Of a stretch of DNA of 64,000 bases, positions 7,874 through 17,194 are shown piece by piece (positions within the stretch are counted from its first letter, which is position 1; the number at the start of each line of letters is the position of its first letter). Both the position numbers and the translations under genes were made by a program. Under the pieces are notes generated by a model. It was not told the origin of the DNA. It ran no database searches and saw only the letters and a program-made list of their open reading frames with translations. This DNA comes from Nakamurella multipartita DSM 44233 (lineage in GTDB: Bacteria; Actinomycetota; Actinomycetes; Mycobacteriales; Nakamurellaceae): positions 868,001 to 932,000 of the forward strand of contig NC_013235.1 of assembly GCF_000024365.1 (NCBI RefSeq), in the 5' to 3' direction.

Positions 7874-7950
7874 TGGTGGCCAGGGCCGGGATCGAACCGG
7901 CGACCTTCCGCTTTTCAGGCGGACGCTCGTACCGACTGAGCTACCTGGCC
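7874..7950 (-). tRNA. tRNA-Phe (GAA)
   Basis: A cloverleaf can be drawn on the minus strand: 5' GGCCAGG pairs with CCTGGCC, discriminator A, and a genomically encoded CCA tail. The anticodon loop CTGAAAA gives GAA, and the T-arm contains GGTTCGATCC. Last of three tRNAs transcribed Glu-Asp-Phe. Confidence 0.96.
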
Positions 7951-7993
7951 AAGTTTGCGGGCCCGGTCCACTGAGTGGACCGGGCCCGTACTG

Positions 7994-8067
7994 CGACCCC
8001 GACGGGACTTGAACCCGCGACCTCCGCCGTGACAGGGCGGCGCGCTAACCAACTGCGCCACGGGGCC
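7994..8067 (-). tRNA. tRNA-Asp (GTC)
   Basis: On the minus strand, 5' GGCCCCG pairs with CGGGGTC (one G-T pair), followed by discriminator G as expected for Asp. The anticodon loop CTGTCAC gives GTC and the T-loop is GGTTCAAGTCC. No CCA is encoded, unlike the neighbouring tRNA-Phe. Confidence 0.96.
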
Positions 8068-8111
8068 ATGGTGCAAGCTCTCCGTCCAACCATAGCTGGT
8101 CGAAGAACCCG

Positions 8112-8184
8112 TACCCCCAACGGGATTCGAACCCGTGCTACCGCCTTGAAAGGGCGGCGTCCTAGGCCACTAGACGATGGGGGC
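8112..8184 (-). tRNA. tRNA-Glu (TTC)
   Basis: On the minus strand, 5' GCCCCCA pairs with TGGGGGT, discriminator A. The anticodon loop CTTTCAA gives TTC; the T-loop contains GGTTCGAATCC. First of the conserved actinobacterial Glu-Asp-Phe trio; the three are probably one transcript. Confidence 0.96.
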
Positions 8185-8281
8185 TTGGCCTTGGCAACCC
8201 AGCCTCCAACGGCAACCGTTGGGAGCTTGGAAAGCATACGGCACATGCTGCGGCTCGCCAAAACGGTACCCCGACCCCGGC

Positions 8282-9022
8282 TCAGCCGTCGACGGGCCCC
8301 GGGTCGAGCGGTTCGAAAGCGGCTCCGCGGGCGGTCTCGGTCAGCCGCAGGATCCGGGCCATGATCACCTCGGTGGCCGCCCGGACGGCCGCGGGGTCCT
8401 GGTCCCGGCCGGCCCAGGCGGACAGGTCGACAGGTTCACCGACGACCAGCCGGACCGCATGCCGCCGCCACAACTGCTTGCTGCCGGGCCGCGGCCCCCA
8501 CAGGCCGACCGGGATGACCGGCGCGTCCGGATGGGCCAGCGCCAGCCGGGCGGCCCCGGTCTTGGCCGGCCCGGGTCGCAGGTCCGGCTGCCGGGTCCGG
8601 GTGCCCTCCGGGTACAGGCAGACGACCTGGCCGCGCTGCAGCGTCTTGGCCGCCGCGGTGAGGGACTCGCCGGCCCGGGCGGTGCCGCGGATGACCGGGA
8701 TCTGCCGGGCGCTGCGCATGATCCACCCGACGACCGGCCAGCTGAACACCTCGGCCTTGGTCAGGAAGTGCGGGAACCGATGGTGTCCGGTGACCAGCCG
8801 GGCCAGGGCCAGGGTCTCGGTCTCGGAGATGTGGTTGGCCACGATGATCGCCGGACCGGTGGCCGGGATGTGGTCGCCGCGTTCGAAGTGCACCCGGTGC
8901 ACGATCTTGGCCCCCAGGGCGATGCCCAGGAAGGCGATGATGGTGCGGACCGGCCGCTCCCGGGGCCAGTGCACGGCGTCCAGGATCCGGGGGCGCGATC
9001 GGCGGGCCGGCGGGTCATTCAT
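8282..9022 (-). CDS. 1-acyl-sn-glycerol-3-phosphate acyltransferase (PlsC family)
   Basis: A 246-aa membrane-associated acyltransferase of phospholipid synthesis, transferring an acyl chain to lysophosphatidic acid. The catalytic motif reads NHISETE, a variant of NHxxxxD with glutamate at the acidic position; the substrate-binding motif YPEGTRTR is intact. Further blocks are FPHFLTKAEVFSWPVVGWIMR and PVIPVGLWGP. ATG at 9022 (MNDPPARRS) is preferred over a start 11 codons upstream because AGGATCAGG lies close ahead. It stands alone, divergent from the ogt gene. Confidence 0.88.
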   Translation of the reverse strand: MNDPPARRSRPRILDAVHWPRERPVRTIIAFLGIALGAKIVHRVHFERGDHIPATGPAIIVANHISETETLALARLVTGHHRFPHFLTKAEVFSWPVVGWIMRSARQIPVIRGTARAGESLTAAAKTLQRGQVVCLYPEGTRTRQPDLRPGPAKTGAARLALAHPDAPVIPVGLWGPRPGSKQLWRRHAVRLVVGEPVDLSAWAGRDQDPAAVRAATEVIMARILRLTETARGAAFEPLDPGPVDG

Positions 9023-9105
9023 GACCTGATCCTGCCAACCGCCTCGCCACCTCACGTCGGCGGCCGTCCCGACGTCTACTGGAGGTGAGAGGTCATGATG
9101 GGAGC

Positions 9106-9606
9106 ATGTACGCCGTTGTCGACACCCCGGTGGGCGAACTCACCCTGGTCGGCGGCCCCGGCGGCGAGAACGTGCTGGCGGCGATCTACTTCCCCGACCA
9201 CGCCCGCCGGCCCGACGCGGCCGGTTTCGGGCCCCGCGACGACGACGCGTTCCCGACCGCCCGGGACCAGCTGGCCGAGTACTTCGCCGGCGTCCGGACC
9301 TCCTTCGACCTGGAGCTGGCCCCCCGGGGCAACGAGTTCCAGCGCAAGGTGTGGCAGTTGCTGACCACCATCCCGTACGGCCAGACCCGCACCTACGGCC
9401 AGCTGGCCGCGCAGCTGGGCGATCCCGGTCTGGCCCGGGCGGTCGGGGCGGCCAATGGCCGCAACCCCCTGTCCATCGTGGTGCCCTGCCACCGGGTGGT
9501 CGGTCACGACGGGTCGCTCACCGGCTATGCCGGGGGGCTGGCCCGCAAGGCGTTCCTGCTGCAGCTGGAACAGCCGGCCGGGGATCGGCGACCGACGCTG
9601 TTCTGA
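9106..9606 (+). CDS. ogt: Methylated-DNA-protein-cysteine methyltransferase
   Basis: A 166-aa suicide repair protein that moves the alkyl group from O6-alkylguanine to its own cysteine. The active site [20 protein letters not shown] carries the PCHR motif; the DNA-binding helix region [26 protein letters not shown] is canonical. Length is normal for Ogt/MGMT. ATG at 9106 ([16 protein letters not shown]) fits homologues, with GGGAGC just ahead. The 3' end overlaps the converging hydrolase gene by 89 bases. Confidence 0.95.
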   Translation: MYAVVDTPVGELTLVGGPGGENVLAAIYFPDHARRPDAAGFGPRDDDAFPTARDQLAEYFAGVRTSFDLELAPRGNEFQRKVWQLLTTIPYGQTRTYGQLAAQLGDPGLARAVGAANGRNPLSIVVPCHRVVGHDGSLTGYAGGLARKAFLLQLEQPAGDRRPTLF

Positions 9607-10510
9607 GCCCGTCGCCGGCCCAGCCCGGGTCCCGATCCGAGGCCGGGTCCAGGTCCAGGATCGGCAACGCGGCCAGCCGGGGCGCCAGCACCGAGGCCCA
9701 CAGCTCCCGGTTCGGCTCCCGGAAGAATCCGTGGTGCCCCACCCGGGTCAGGCCGAACCCGGCCGGGTCCAGGCGCAGCTGCTCGACCGGGGTGCCGGCG
9801 AACAGCGCGTCCAGGGTGTCGATCGCGGTCGCCGTCACCAACTCGTCGTCGGTGAACCAGATGCTGGTCATCGGGGTGGTCACCCGGGCGGCCCGGTCAC
9901 GGATCCGGGGCACGTCGACCTCGAAGTACCCGGGGGACAGGCACCACCGGCCCCACTGGCGCATGACCGTGGCCGGCACGTCGCCGATGATCCCGAGACG
10001 GCGACCGGGGAAGTAGCCGGCGGTCGCGATGGCCGCCGGGACCACGGTCCGCCAGAACACCGGGGCGCGCCGGCGGACGGCCGGCACGTTGTGCCGCCAG
10101 TAGCCGTTGCCGCTGGCCACCGCGATGACCTGGTCGATCAGCCCGTGATGGGCGAACGGCAGGATCTGGGCGCCCAGGCTGTGCCCGAGCCAGGTGACGG
10201 GCAACCCGTCGGCCCGCTCCACCAGGGCCTCCAGCGCGCTGGCGGCATCGCCCGCCCAGCGCAGGATGTCGCCCCGCTCGGCTCGCAGCTCGGCCCGCCC
10301 GCCGGTGCCGCGGTAGTCGAACGTCAGGGTCAGGAACCCGGACTCGGCGAGCCAGGCGGCCAGCGGCCGGTAGAACGAGGCCGGGGTGGCCATGGCCGGG
10401 ACCAGCAGGACCGCACCGCGGGGGTCGCGGGCGGGGAACCAGGTCGCGCGCAGCAACCGGCCGTCGTCGGCGGCGATCGTCTCGTTATAACGAGTGTCAT
10501 AGAGAGCCAT
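9518..10510 (-). CDS. Alpha/beta hydrolase
   Basis: A 330-aa cytoplasmic alpha/beta-hydrolase. The oxyanion region [38 protein letters not shown], the nucleophile elbow GHSLGAQ (catalytic Ser) and a late VGHHGFF histidine region are visible; this resembles the serine aminopeptidase S33/YheT-like group. The substrate is unknown. ATG at 10510 is used; an upstream TTG at 10528 is possible. The last 30 residues or so are coded antisense to the end of ogt and are of low complexity, so the true C-terminus may vary between relatives. It is divergent from a TetR regulator with a palindromic operator between, which suggests it is the regulated target. Confidence 0.8.
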   Translation of the reverse strand: MALYDTRYNETIAADDGRLLRATWFPARDPRGAVLLVPAMATPASFYRPLAAWLAESGFLTLTFDYRGTGGRAELRAERGDILRWAGDAASALEALVERADGLPVTWLGHSLGAQILPFAHHGLIDQVIAVASGNGYWRHNVPAVRRRAPVFWRTVVPAAIATAGYFPGRRLGIIGDVPATVMRQWGRWCLSPGYFEVDVPRIRDRAARVTTPMTSIWFTDDELVTATAIDTLDALFAGTPVEQLRLDPAGFGLTRVGHHGFFREPNRELWASVLAPRLAALPILDLDPASDRDPGWAGDGLRTASVADPRPAVPAAAGTPCGPAPRHSR

Positions 10511-10520
10511 GACGGAAGGA

Positions 10521-10536
10521 TATGACAACTGTCATA
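10521..10536. promoter_or_regulatory. TetR-type operator between hydrolase and regulator
   Basis: Perfect inverted repeat TATGACA-AC-TGTCATA in the 48-base gap between the divergent hydrolase and TetR genes. Further TGTCATA and CATGACG half-sites lie at 10495-10501 and 10507-10513. It probably mediates autorepression and control of the hydrolase. Confidence 0.65.
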
Positions 10537-10558
10537 GCAGGGCAATAGAATTGCCGGC

Positions 10559-11143
10559 ATGGCCAACGACACGCGAGCGCGCATGGTGACCGGGGCCGCG
10601 CGGATGATCAGCCGGCGCGGGGTGGACGCGATGAGCCTGCGCGAGCTGGCCGAGCAGGAGGGGGTTCCGCTCGGATCCACCTATCACTTCTTCCCGGGCG
10701 GCAAGGCCGCGCTGGTGGACGAGGCGGTCAACTATGTCGGCGACCAGGTGGCCGGCAGCATCGCCGCCACCCAGGGCAAGGGGACCGAGCACATTGTGCG
10801 GTGGGTCCTGTTCGCCTGGCGCCGGATCCTGCTGCGCAGTGACTTCCAGGCGGGCTGCCCGGTGCTGGCCGCGGCGGTGGCCAAGGACGAGCGGCACCGG
10901 GCGACCGCTCGGGCGGTGTTCGATCGCTGGACGACCGGACTGATCGAGGTGCTGGTCGACGACGGGGTGCCGGCCGACCGGGCGCCGGCGGTCGCCCGCA
11001 CCGTGATCGCCTCCTTGGAGGGGGCGGTCGGGCTGGCCCGGGCGTTCGGCGAGATCGGGCCGCTGGACGACGTGCAGGGCGAGCTGATCGCGCTGGTCCG
11101 GGCCGCGGTGGAGTCCGGGGCGGGGGCGCCGGACCGGGGCTGA
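10559..11143 (+). CDS. TetR/AcrR-family regulator
   Basis: A 194-aa repressor. The N-terminal helix-turn-helix is clear: MVTGAARMISRRGVDAMSLRELAEQEGVPLGSTYHFFPGGKAALVDEAV; the G-STYHFFPGGK form is typical of the LmrA/YxaF-like group. The C-terminal ligand domain contains DFQAGCPVLAAAVAKDE, also usual in that group. The start ATG at 10559 has little Shine-Dalgarno sequence and the message may be leaderless. It is divergent from an alpha/beta hydrolase and upstream of an ABC exporter; the operator in the shared gap suggests it controls the hydrolase and itself. Confidence 0.88.
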   Translation: MANDTRARMVTGAARMISRRGVDAMSLRELAEQEGVPLGSTYHFFPGGKAALVDEAVNYVGDQVAGSIAATQGKGTEHIVRWVLFAWRRILLRSDFQAGCPVLAAAVAKDERHRATARAVFDRWTTGLIEVLVDDGVPADRAPAVARTVIASLEGAVGLARAFGEIGPLDDVQGELIALVRAAVESGAGAPDRG

Positions 11144-11185
11144 CTCAGGGGGTTACCCCGACCGGCTACCGGGGGCAATCCTGAT

Positions 11186-11197
11186 GGTGTCGACACC
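11186..11197. promoter_or_regulatory. Palindrome upstream of the ABC exporter operon
   Basis: GGTGTCGACACC, a perfect 12-base palindrome flanked by AT and CAT, lies 61 bases upstream of the ABC ATPase start and 43 bases past the TetR stop. It could be an operator or part of a weak terminator. Confidence 0.35.
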
Positions 11198-11257
11198 CAT
11201 ACCGGACCTACCGTCGGAAACGGTCCTGAACATCTGTCGAAAACCATGGGAGAAGCC

Positions 11258-12058
11258 ATGACTCACGCCGCATCGGATTCCGGCGGCCTGGCCGTCGCGG
11301 ACGGGCCGGCGCTCGTCCCGGTCGCGCGGGCGGTCGACCTGCACAAGGTGTACGGATCCGGCGACACCCAGGTGGCCGCCCTGGACGGGGTGTCCGTCGA
11401 GTTCTGGCCGGGCCAGTTCACCGCGATCATGGGCCCGTCCGGGTCGGGCAAATCGACGCTGATGCACTGCCTGGCCGCGCTGGACAGTGCCTCGTCCGGC
11501 TCGGTGTTCGTCGGTGACGCCGAGCTGACCCGGCTGGGGGACAAGGAGCTGACCCGGATCCGACGGGACCGGATCGGCTTCGTGTTCCAGGCCTTCAACC
11601 TGGTGCCGACGCTCACCGCGCTGGAGAACATCACACTGCCGATCGACATCGCGGGGCGCAAGCCCAACCAGGCCTGGCTGGACACCGTGATCGACACCGT
11701 CGGTCTGCGGAACCGGTTGGACCACAAGCCCAGTCAGCTTTCTGGCGGGCAGCAGCAGCGGGTCGCATGCGCTCGCGCGCTGGCCGGCCGGCCGGACATC
11801 GTGTTCGCCGACGAACCGACCGGCAATCTCGACTCCGTCGCCGGCGCCGAGGTTCTGGGCTTCCTGCGGCGCTCGGTCAGCGAGTTCGGGCAGACCGTCG
11901 TGATGGTCACCCACGATCCCAACGCCGCCGGATACGCCGACCGGGTGCTGTTCCTGGCCGACGGCCGGATCGTCGACGAGATGGCGCAGCCGACCGCCGA
12001 CCGGGTGCTGGACCGGATGAAGCACTTCGACGCGCCCGCCGCGCGGCCGAAGGGCTGA
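11258..12058 (+). CDS. ABC transporter ATP-binding protein (LolD/MacB type)
   Basis: A 266-aa cytoplasmic ATPase that powers the adjacent FtsX-type permease. Walker A GPSGSGKST, signature LSGGQQQR, Walker B IVFADEPTGNLD and the switch histidine in VMVTHD are all intact, and the segment DRIGFVFQAFNLVPTLTALENI is characteristic of the LolD/MacB (type VII) group. ATG at 11258 follows GGGAGAAG. It is separated from the permease by 5 bases, so the two form one transcription unit. Substrates of such exporters include lipoproteins, peptides and antibiotics; none can be inferred here. Confidence 0.94.
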   Translation: MTHAASDSGGLAVADGPALVPVARAVDLHKVYGSGDTQVAALDGVSVEFWPGQFTAIMGPSGSGKSTLMHCLAALDSASSGSVFVGDAELTRLGDKELTRIRRDRIGFVFQAFNLVPTLTALENITLPIDIAGRKPNQAWLDTVIDTVGLRNRLDHKPSQLSGGQQQRVACARALAGRPDIVFADEPTGNLDSVAGAEVLGFLRRSVSEFGQTVVMVTHDPNAAGYADRVLFLADGRIVDEMAQPTADRVLDRMKHFDAPAARPKG

Positions 12059-12063
12059 CCGTC

Positions 12064-14610
12064 ATGCTCAAGGTCACCCTCAAAGGCCTGCTGGCCCACA
12101 AACTCCGGCTCGGGATGAGCGCTTTCGCGATCATTCTGGGGGTCGCGTTCGTCGCCGGCACGTTCGTCTTCACCGACACCCTGAACCGCAGCTTCACCGA
12201 CCTGTTCCGGCAGACCGCCCCCGACGTCACCGTCCGGCCGGTGCACACCGCGTCCGCCGCCGGCGGGGACGGCTTCACCGGGCCGGATTCGCGGACCGTG
12301 CCCGCCGACCTGCTGGCCGGCCTGGCCGCGCGCCCCGGGGTGGCCCGGGTGGACGGTCAGATCACCGACCAGAGCACGTTCATCGTCGGCCGCGACGGCA
12401 AGGTCGTCGGCAGCGGCGGCGGCGCCCCGGGGATGGGCCTGACCTTCACCGACGGGCCGGCCGCCGACGGTTCGCCGATCGTCACCCTCACCGGCGGTCG
12501 GGCGCCGGCCGGCCCCGACGAGTTCGTGCTGGACGACAAGGCCGCCGCGGCCGCCGGGTACGCCGTCGGTGACCAGATCACCCTGGTGACCGCCGGTCCC
12601 GAGCCGACGGTGCGCGGAACCATGGTCGGCACGGTGCGTTTCGGTCAGACCGGCAACACCATCGGCGCCACCCTGGTGTTGATGGACGCGGCCACCGCGC
12701 AACGGCTGTACCTGGGTGGGCAGGACGCGTTCACCGACATCGCCGTCACCGGCGACGGTTCGGTGTCCAACGCCGGCCTGCGGGACGAGGTCGGTGCGGC
12801 GCTGCCGACCGGTTTCGAGGCGCTGGACGATGCGCAGATCGCCGCCGAGAGCCAGAGCAGCCTGGAACAGGGCCTGTCCTTCATCACCACGTTCCTGCTG
12901 GTGTTCGCCGCCGTGGCCCTGGTCGTCGGGACCTTCCTCATCCTGAACACGTTTTCGATCATCGTGGCTCAGCGGACCCGAGAACTGGCCCTGCTGCGGG
13001 CGTTGGGCGCCTCGCGTCGGCAGGTGACCCGCTCGGTCCTGATCGAGGCGCTGGTCGTCGGCCTGGTCGGGTCGACCATCGGCCTGGCCCTGGGCTTCGG
13101 CCTGGCCCTTGGCCTCAAGGCGCTGTTCGGCGCGATCGGTCTGGACCTGTCCGGAGCCGGGCTGGTGTTCGCCTGGCGGACGGTCGCCGTCGCCTACGCG
13201 GTGGGCGTGCTGATCACCCTGCTGGCCGCCTACCTGCCGGCCCGGCGGGCGGCGCAGGTCCCGCCGGTCGCCGCGATGCGCGACGACGTGGCCATGCCCG
13301 AGTCGTCCATGCGCCGCCGGCTGGTGGCCGGTGGAATGCTCACCGCCGTCGGGGCCGGGCTGATGGGGTGGTCGCTGGCCGCCGACGGCGGGCTGACCGC
13401 GCTGGGCATCGGCGTGCTGGCCGTCTTCGTCGGGGTGGCCCTGCTCGCCCCGGTGATCGGCCGGCCGATCGTCGGGCTGATCGCCGCACCGTTCCCGCGG
13501 CTGTTCGGCCCGGTGGGCGTGCTGGCCCGGCAGAACGCCCGGCGCAACCCGCGCCGCACCGCGGCCACCGCCTCCGCGTTGATGATCGGGCTGGCCCTGG
13601 TCAGCGCGATGGCGGTGCTGGGTCAGTCCACCAAGGCCAGCGTCGACGAGCTGATCGGCTCGGACCTGCGGGCCGACTACGTGGTGTCCAACGCCATCGG
13701 CATGCCGTTCTCCACCGACATCGCCGGCCGGATCGCGGCCGTGCCGGGTGTGGCCGAGGTGGTGCCGGTGCGCTACGGCCAGGCCCGGATCGACGGGCAG
13801 GACACCTTCCTCACCGGAACCGAGGTCGCCGGCTACGGCCGGATGGTGACCCTGACCGTGCGCGAGGGCAGCCTGGACGGCGGCGGGGTGGTGGTCGGCG
13901 CCGACCGCGCGGCGCAGCGGGGCTGGCACGTCGGCGACGTGCTGCCGTTGACGTTCGCCGACCGCACCATCGACCTGCCGGTCACCGCTGTCGTGGAGCC
14001 CAGCCAGCTCGCCGGATCCACCATCGTGCCGCTGGACGTGCTGCAGCAGAGTGGGCAGAGCCCGGTCGACTCGACGCTTTACGTCGCTCGGGCGCCGGGG
14101 TCCGATGCGGCGGCCGTCACCGCGGCGATCGACACCTCCATCGCCGACCTGCCGACGATCACCGCCAAGGACCAGGCCGCGTTCGCCGCCGAGCAGCGCG
14201 CCCCGGTCGATCAGATCCTGACCATCGTCTACGCGCTGCTCGGGCTGGCGGTCATCATCGCCGTGCTGGGCATCGTCAACACCTTGGCGCTGTCGGTGAT
14301 CGAGCGGACCCGCGAGGTCGGCCTGCTGCGCGCGGTCGGCCTGAGCCGCCGCCAGCTGCGGTCGATGGTGCGGCTCGAGTCGGTGGCCATCGCGGTGCTC
14401 GGGGCGGTGCTGGGCGTCGGCCTGGGGCTGGTGTTCGGGATCAGCCTGCGGCAGGCCCTGTCCGGTGACGGGGTGTCGGTGCTGTCGGTTCCGGTCGGCC
14501 AGCTGGCCGTGTTCGTGCTGCTGTCCGCGCTGGTCGGGGTGCTCGCCGCGGTCTGGCCGGCCCGCCGAGCGGCCCGGATGGACGTGCTGCGCGCCATCAC
14601 CGCCGACTGA
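12064..14610 (+). CDS. ABC transporter permease, FtsX/MacB-like, duplicated
   Basis: An 848-aa membrane protein with two FtsX units. It starts LRLGMSAFAIILGVAFVAGTFVF, followed by a MacB-like extracytoplasmic domain (about residues 40-270), then three membrane segments with the conserved RTRELALLRALGASRRQVTRSV and PARRAAQ motifs. After a linker of further hydrophobic segments (about 420-480) comes the repeat: a second external domain and a C-terminal FtsX unit with ERTREVGLLRAVGLSRRQLRSMV and PARRAARMDVLRAI. This is the common large actinobacterial form. It works with the ATPase immediately upstream and converges on the glpX locus with only 12 bases between. Confidence 0.93.
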   Translation: MLKVTLKGLLAHKLRLGMSAFAIILGVAFVAGTFVFTDTLNRSFTDLFRQTAPDVTVRPVHTASAAGGDGFTGPDSRTVPADLLAGLAARPGVARVDGQITDQSTFIVGRDGKVVGSGGGAPGMGLTFTDGPAADGSPIVTLTGGRAPAGPDEFVLDDKAAAAAGYAVGDQITLVTAGPEPTVRGTMVGTVRFGQTGNTIGATLVLMDAATAQRLYLGGQDAFTDIAVTGDGSVSNAGLRDEVGAALPTGFEALDDAQIAAESQSSLEQGLSFITTFLLVFAAVALVVGTFLILNTFSIIVAQRTRELALLRALGASRRQVTRSVLIEALVVGLVGSTIGLALGFGLALGLKALFGAIGLDLSGAGLVFAWRTVAVAYAVGVLITLLAAYLPARRAAQVPPVAAMRDDVAMPESSMRRRLVAGGMLTAVGAGLMGWSLAADGGLTALGIGVLAVFVGVALLAPVIGRPIVGLIAAPFPRLFGPVGVLARQNARRNPRRTAATASALMIGLALVSAMAVLGQSTKASVDELIGSDLRADYVVSNAIGMPFSTDIAGRIAAVPGVAEVVPVRYGQARIDGQDTFLTGTEVAGYGRMVTLTVREGSLDGGGVVVGADRAAQRGWHVGDVLPLTFADRTIDLPVTAVVEPSQLAGSTIVPLDVLQQSGQSPVDSTLYVARAPGSDAAAVTAAIDTSIADLPTITAKDQAAFAAEQRAPVDQILTIVYALLGLAVIIAVLGIVNTLALSVIERTREVGLLRAVGLSRRQLRSMVRLESVAIAVLGAVLGVGLGLVFGISLRQALSGDGVSVLSVPVGQLAVFVLLSALVGVLAAVWPARRAARMDVLRAITAD

Positions 14611-14622
14611 GCGGGGCGAGGA

Positions 14623-15613
14623 TCATGGACGGGCGAGCTTGTGCAGCAGGTGGGTGCCGCGGACCGAGCGCACCGTTCCGCTGCGGGAGCGGACCACGAT
14701 GGATTCGGTCTCGGCCCCCTCGGGCGTGTAGCGGACCCCGCGCAGCAGGTCCCCGTCGGTGATGCCGGTGGCCACGAAGTGGGTGTTGTTACCGGCGACC
14801 AGGTCGTCGGTCCGCAGCACCCGGTCCAGGTCGTGGCCGGCGTCCAACGCCCGGCGCCGTTCGTGCTCGTCCCGGACGTGCAGCCGGGCCATGATCGCCC
14901 CGCCCATCGCCTTCATCGCGCAGGCGGTGATGATCCCCTCCCGGGGTTCCGCCGATGCCCATCATCAGGTTGATGCCGGTGCCGGGTCGCACCGCCGCGA
15001 TGGAGGTGGCGACGTCGCCGTCGCCGAACAGCCGGACCCGGGCGCCGGCGGCCCGGATGTCGTGGATCAGCTGCTCGTGCCGGGGCCGGTGCTGCACGCT
15101 GACGGTCACGTCCCCGGGCGTGCCGCCCAGCGAACGGGCCACCACCCGCACGATGTGCTCGACCGGCGCGTCGATGTCGACCTCGTCGGCGATGCCGGCC
15201 GGGCAGACCAGCTTGTTCATGTAGAAGACGCCACGCGGGTCGTACATGCTGCCCCGGTCGGCCGCCGCCATCACGGCGATCGCGTTGGGCATGCCGCCGG
15301 CCAGCAGGGTGGTGCCGTCGACGGGGTCGACCGCGATGTCGAACTCCGGACCGGTCCCGTCGCCCACCTGCTCGCCGTTGAACAGCATCGGGGCCTCGTC
15401 CTTCTCGCCCTCGCCGATCACCACGACCCCGCGCATCGGCACCCGGGCCAGCACGTCGCGCATGGCGTCGACGGCGGCCCTGTCGCCGCCCTCCTTGTCA
15501 CCGCGTCCGGACCAGCGCCCGGCGGCCAGCGCGGCCGCCTCGGTCACCCGCATCAGGTCCAGGCCCACGTTGCGGTCGGGCAATTGGTAACGGACGGGTT
15601 CGGGCCGGCTCAT
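14623..15613 (-). pseudogene. glpX: Fructose-1,6-bisphosphatase class II, frameshifted
   Basis: GlpX hydrolyses fructose 1,6-bisphosphate in gluconeogenesis. From ATG 15613 the frame reads a normal GlpX ([59 protein letters not shown]) as far as [12 protein letters not shown]. The expected next residues [16 protein letters not shown] are found only one frame over, where the reading continues to the end ([33 protein letters not shown]). One extra C in CCC at 14940-14942 (plus strand) explains the shift; the span is 991 bases, one more than a multiple of three. It may be a sequencing or assembly error in a C/G run, or a real mutation. Confidence 0.88.
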
Positions 15614-15661
15614 GCCGTGATCGTGCCATCGAGCGCGCCCGCGGACGCGTCGAACGCGGGT

Positions 15662-15705
15662 GACGCGCGCCCTGGCCGCTCCCGACCGACGGCCAGGGAC
15701 GCGTC
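15662..15705. terminator. Hairpin after the sugar porter gene
   Basis: Stem of CCCTGGCCG (15670-15678) with CGGCCAGGG (15690-15698), extended by GACGCG (15662-15667) with CGCGTC (15700-15705). It overlaps the stop codon of the sugar porter gene and probably ends its transcript before glpX. Confidence 0.55.
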
Positions 15706-17194
15706 AGGCGTGCATGTCCTCCAACTGCTTGCCCTTGGTCTCCTGCACCCACTTGCTGACGAAGATGAACGACAGGAAGGCGAACGCGGCGTAGAGGCTG
15801 TAGGCCAGCGCCAGCGAGATGTCGGCCAGCGGCGGGAAGGTGACGGTGACGATCCAGTTCGCCACCCACTGACCGCCCGCGGCCAGCGACAGGGCGGCGG
15901 CCCGCATCCGGTTCGGGAACATCTCGCCCAGCAGCACCCAGACCACCGGGCCCCAGGACATGCCGAACGCGACCACGAACAGGTTCGCCGCGATGAGCGC
16001 GACGATCGGCGAGGCCGCGCCCAGGATGGCCACGGACAGGTTCGGCGTGCCGTCGGCCACGTTGGCCTCGGTGCACTGGTCGGCGATCACCTGGGTGCAC
16101 TCGCCGGCGGTGCCGAAGATGATGGCCATGGTCGCCAGGGTGACCGTCATGCCCACCGACCCGATGAGCAGCAGCGGTTTTCGGCCGACCTTGTCGATGG
16201 TGGCGATCGCGATCAGCGTCGTCAGGATGTTGATGGTGGCCGAGATGACGGTGATGATGAACGACTGATCCTCGGTGAAGCCGACGGCCTCCCAGAGGAT
16301 GTTGGAGTAGTAGAAGATCACGTTGATGCCGACGAACTGCTGGAACACCGACAGCAGCAGGCCGATCCAGACGATGCCGGCGATGCGGCCGGTGGTGGTG
16401 GACTTCAGGTCCTTCCAGGACGGTTCGGTCTCGCGCTCCATGCTGGCCCGGATCTTCTCGATCTTGGCGTCGATGTTGCGCGGGCCGAGCAGGCCGGTGA
16501 GGACCTCCTTGGCCTCGGCAATGCGGTGCTTGGCGATCAGGTAGCGCGGCGACTCCGGGATGGTCAACGCCAGCCCGCCGTAGAGCAGGGCGGGGATGAT
16601 CATCATGAAGAACATCCAGCGCCAGGCTTCCCAGCCGAACCAGAAGTCCGCGTTCGAGCCGCCGGCGGCGTTGGCGAGCAGGAAGTCCACCAGCAGCGAG
16701 ATGAAGATGCCGGTGACGATGGCCAGTTGCTGCAGCGAACCCAGCCGGCCGCGGATCTTGGCCGGCGCGATCTCGGCGATGTAGGCCGGCGCGATCACCG
16801 AGGCGACGCCGACGCCGATGCCGCCGATCAACCGGAACAGGATCAGCATCCACAGGCTGGGTACCAACGCGCAGCCGATGGCGCTGATCGCGAACAGCAC
16901 CGCGGCCAGGCGCATCACCGACAGCCGGCCGATGTGGTCGGCCAGCCGCCCGGCCAACAGCGCACCGGCCGCGGCGCCCAGCAGCGCGGCCGCCACCGTG
17001 AAGCCCAGCTCCAGCGCCCCGGCGTTGAAGTATTCCTGGATGGCCGAGTTGGCGCCGTTGATCACCGCGCTGTCGTACCCGAACAGGAACCCGCCGAGCG
17101 CGGCCACCGAGGCGATCCGGACGACGCCCTTGCCTTCGTCGGAATCGTCGTAGATCGATGCGCTGCTGTCGAAGCTGCCACCGTGCTCGCCCAT
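15704..17194 (-). CDS. Sugar porter family MFS transporter
   Basis: A 496-aa inner-membrane secondary transporter for a hexose, pentose or polyol, probably proton-coupled. Twelve membrane segments and the sugar-porter signatures are present: GRLADHIGR between TM2 and TM3, APAYIAEIAPAKIRGRLGSLQQ after TM4, IPESPRYLIAKHR after TM6, QQFVGINVIFYYS in TM7 and a final VQETKGK tail. ATG at 17194 (MGEHGGSFDSSASIYDD) is chosen because AAGGGGAGC lies just ahead. The specific sugar is not predictable. It is followed on the same strand by the glpX locus after a hairpin. Confidence 0.92.
   Translation of the reverse strand: MGEHGGSFDSSASIYDDSDEGKGVVRIASVAALGGFLFGYDSAVINGANSAIQEYFNAGALELGFTVAAALLGAAAGALLAGRLADHIGRLSVMRLAAVLFAISAIGCALVPSLWMLILFRLIGGIGVGVASVIAPAYIAEIAPAKIRGRLGSLQQLAIVTGIFISLLVDFLLANAAGGSNADFWFGWEAWRWMFFMMIIPALLYGGLALTIPESPRYLIAKHRIAEAKEVLTGLLGPRNIDAKIEKIRASMERETEPSWKDLKSTTTGRIAGIVWIGLLLSVFQQFVGINVIFYYSNILWEAVGFTEDQSFIITVISATINILTTLIAIATIDKVGRKPLLLIGSVGMTVTLATMAIIFGTAGECTQVIADQCTEANVADGTPNLSVAILGAASPIVALIAANLFVVAFGMSWGPVVWVLLGEMFPNRMRAAALSLAAGGQWVANWIVTVTFPPLADISLALAYSLYAAFAFLSFIFVSKWVQETKGKQLEDMHA

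Noticed and set aside
14623-15613. Programmed ribosomal frameshift in glpX
   Set aside because: No slippery heptamer or downstream structure was seen, and GlpX is not known to use recoding. A sequence error or mutation is the simpler explanation.
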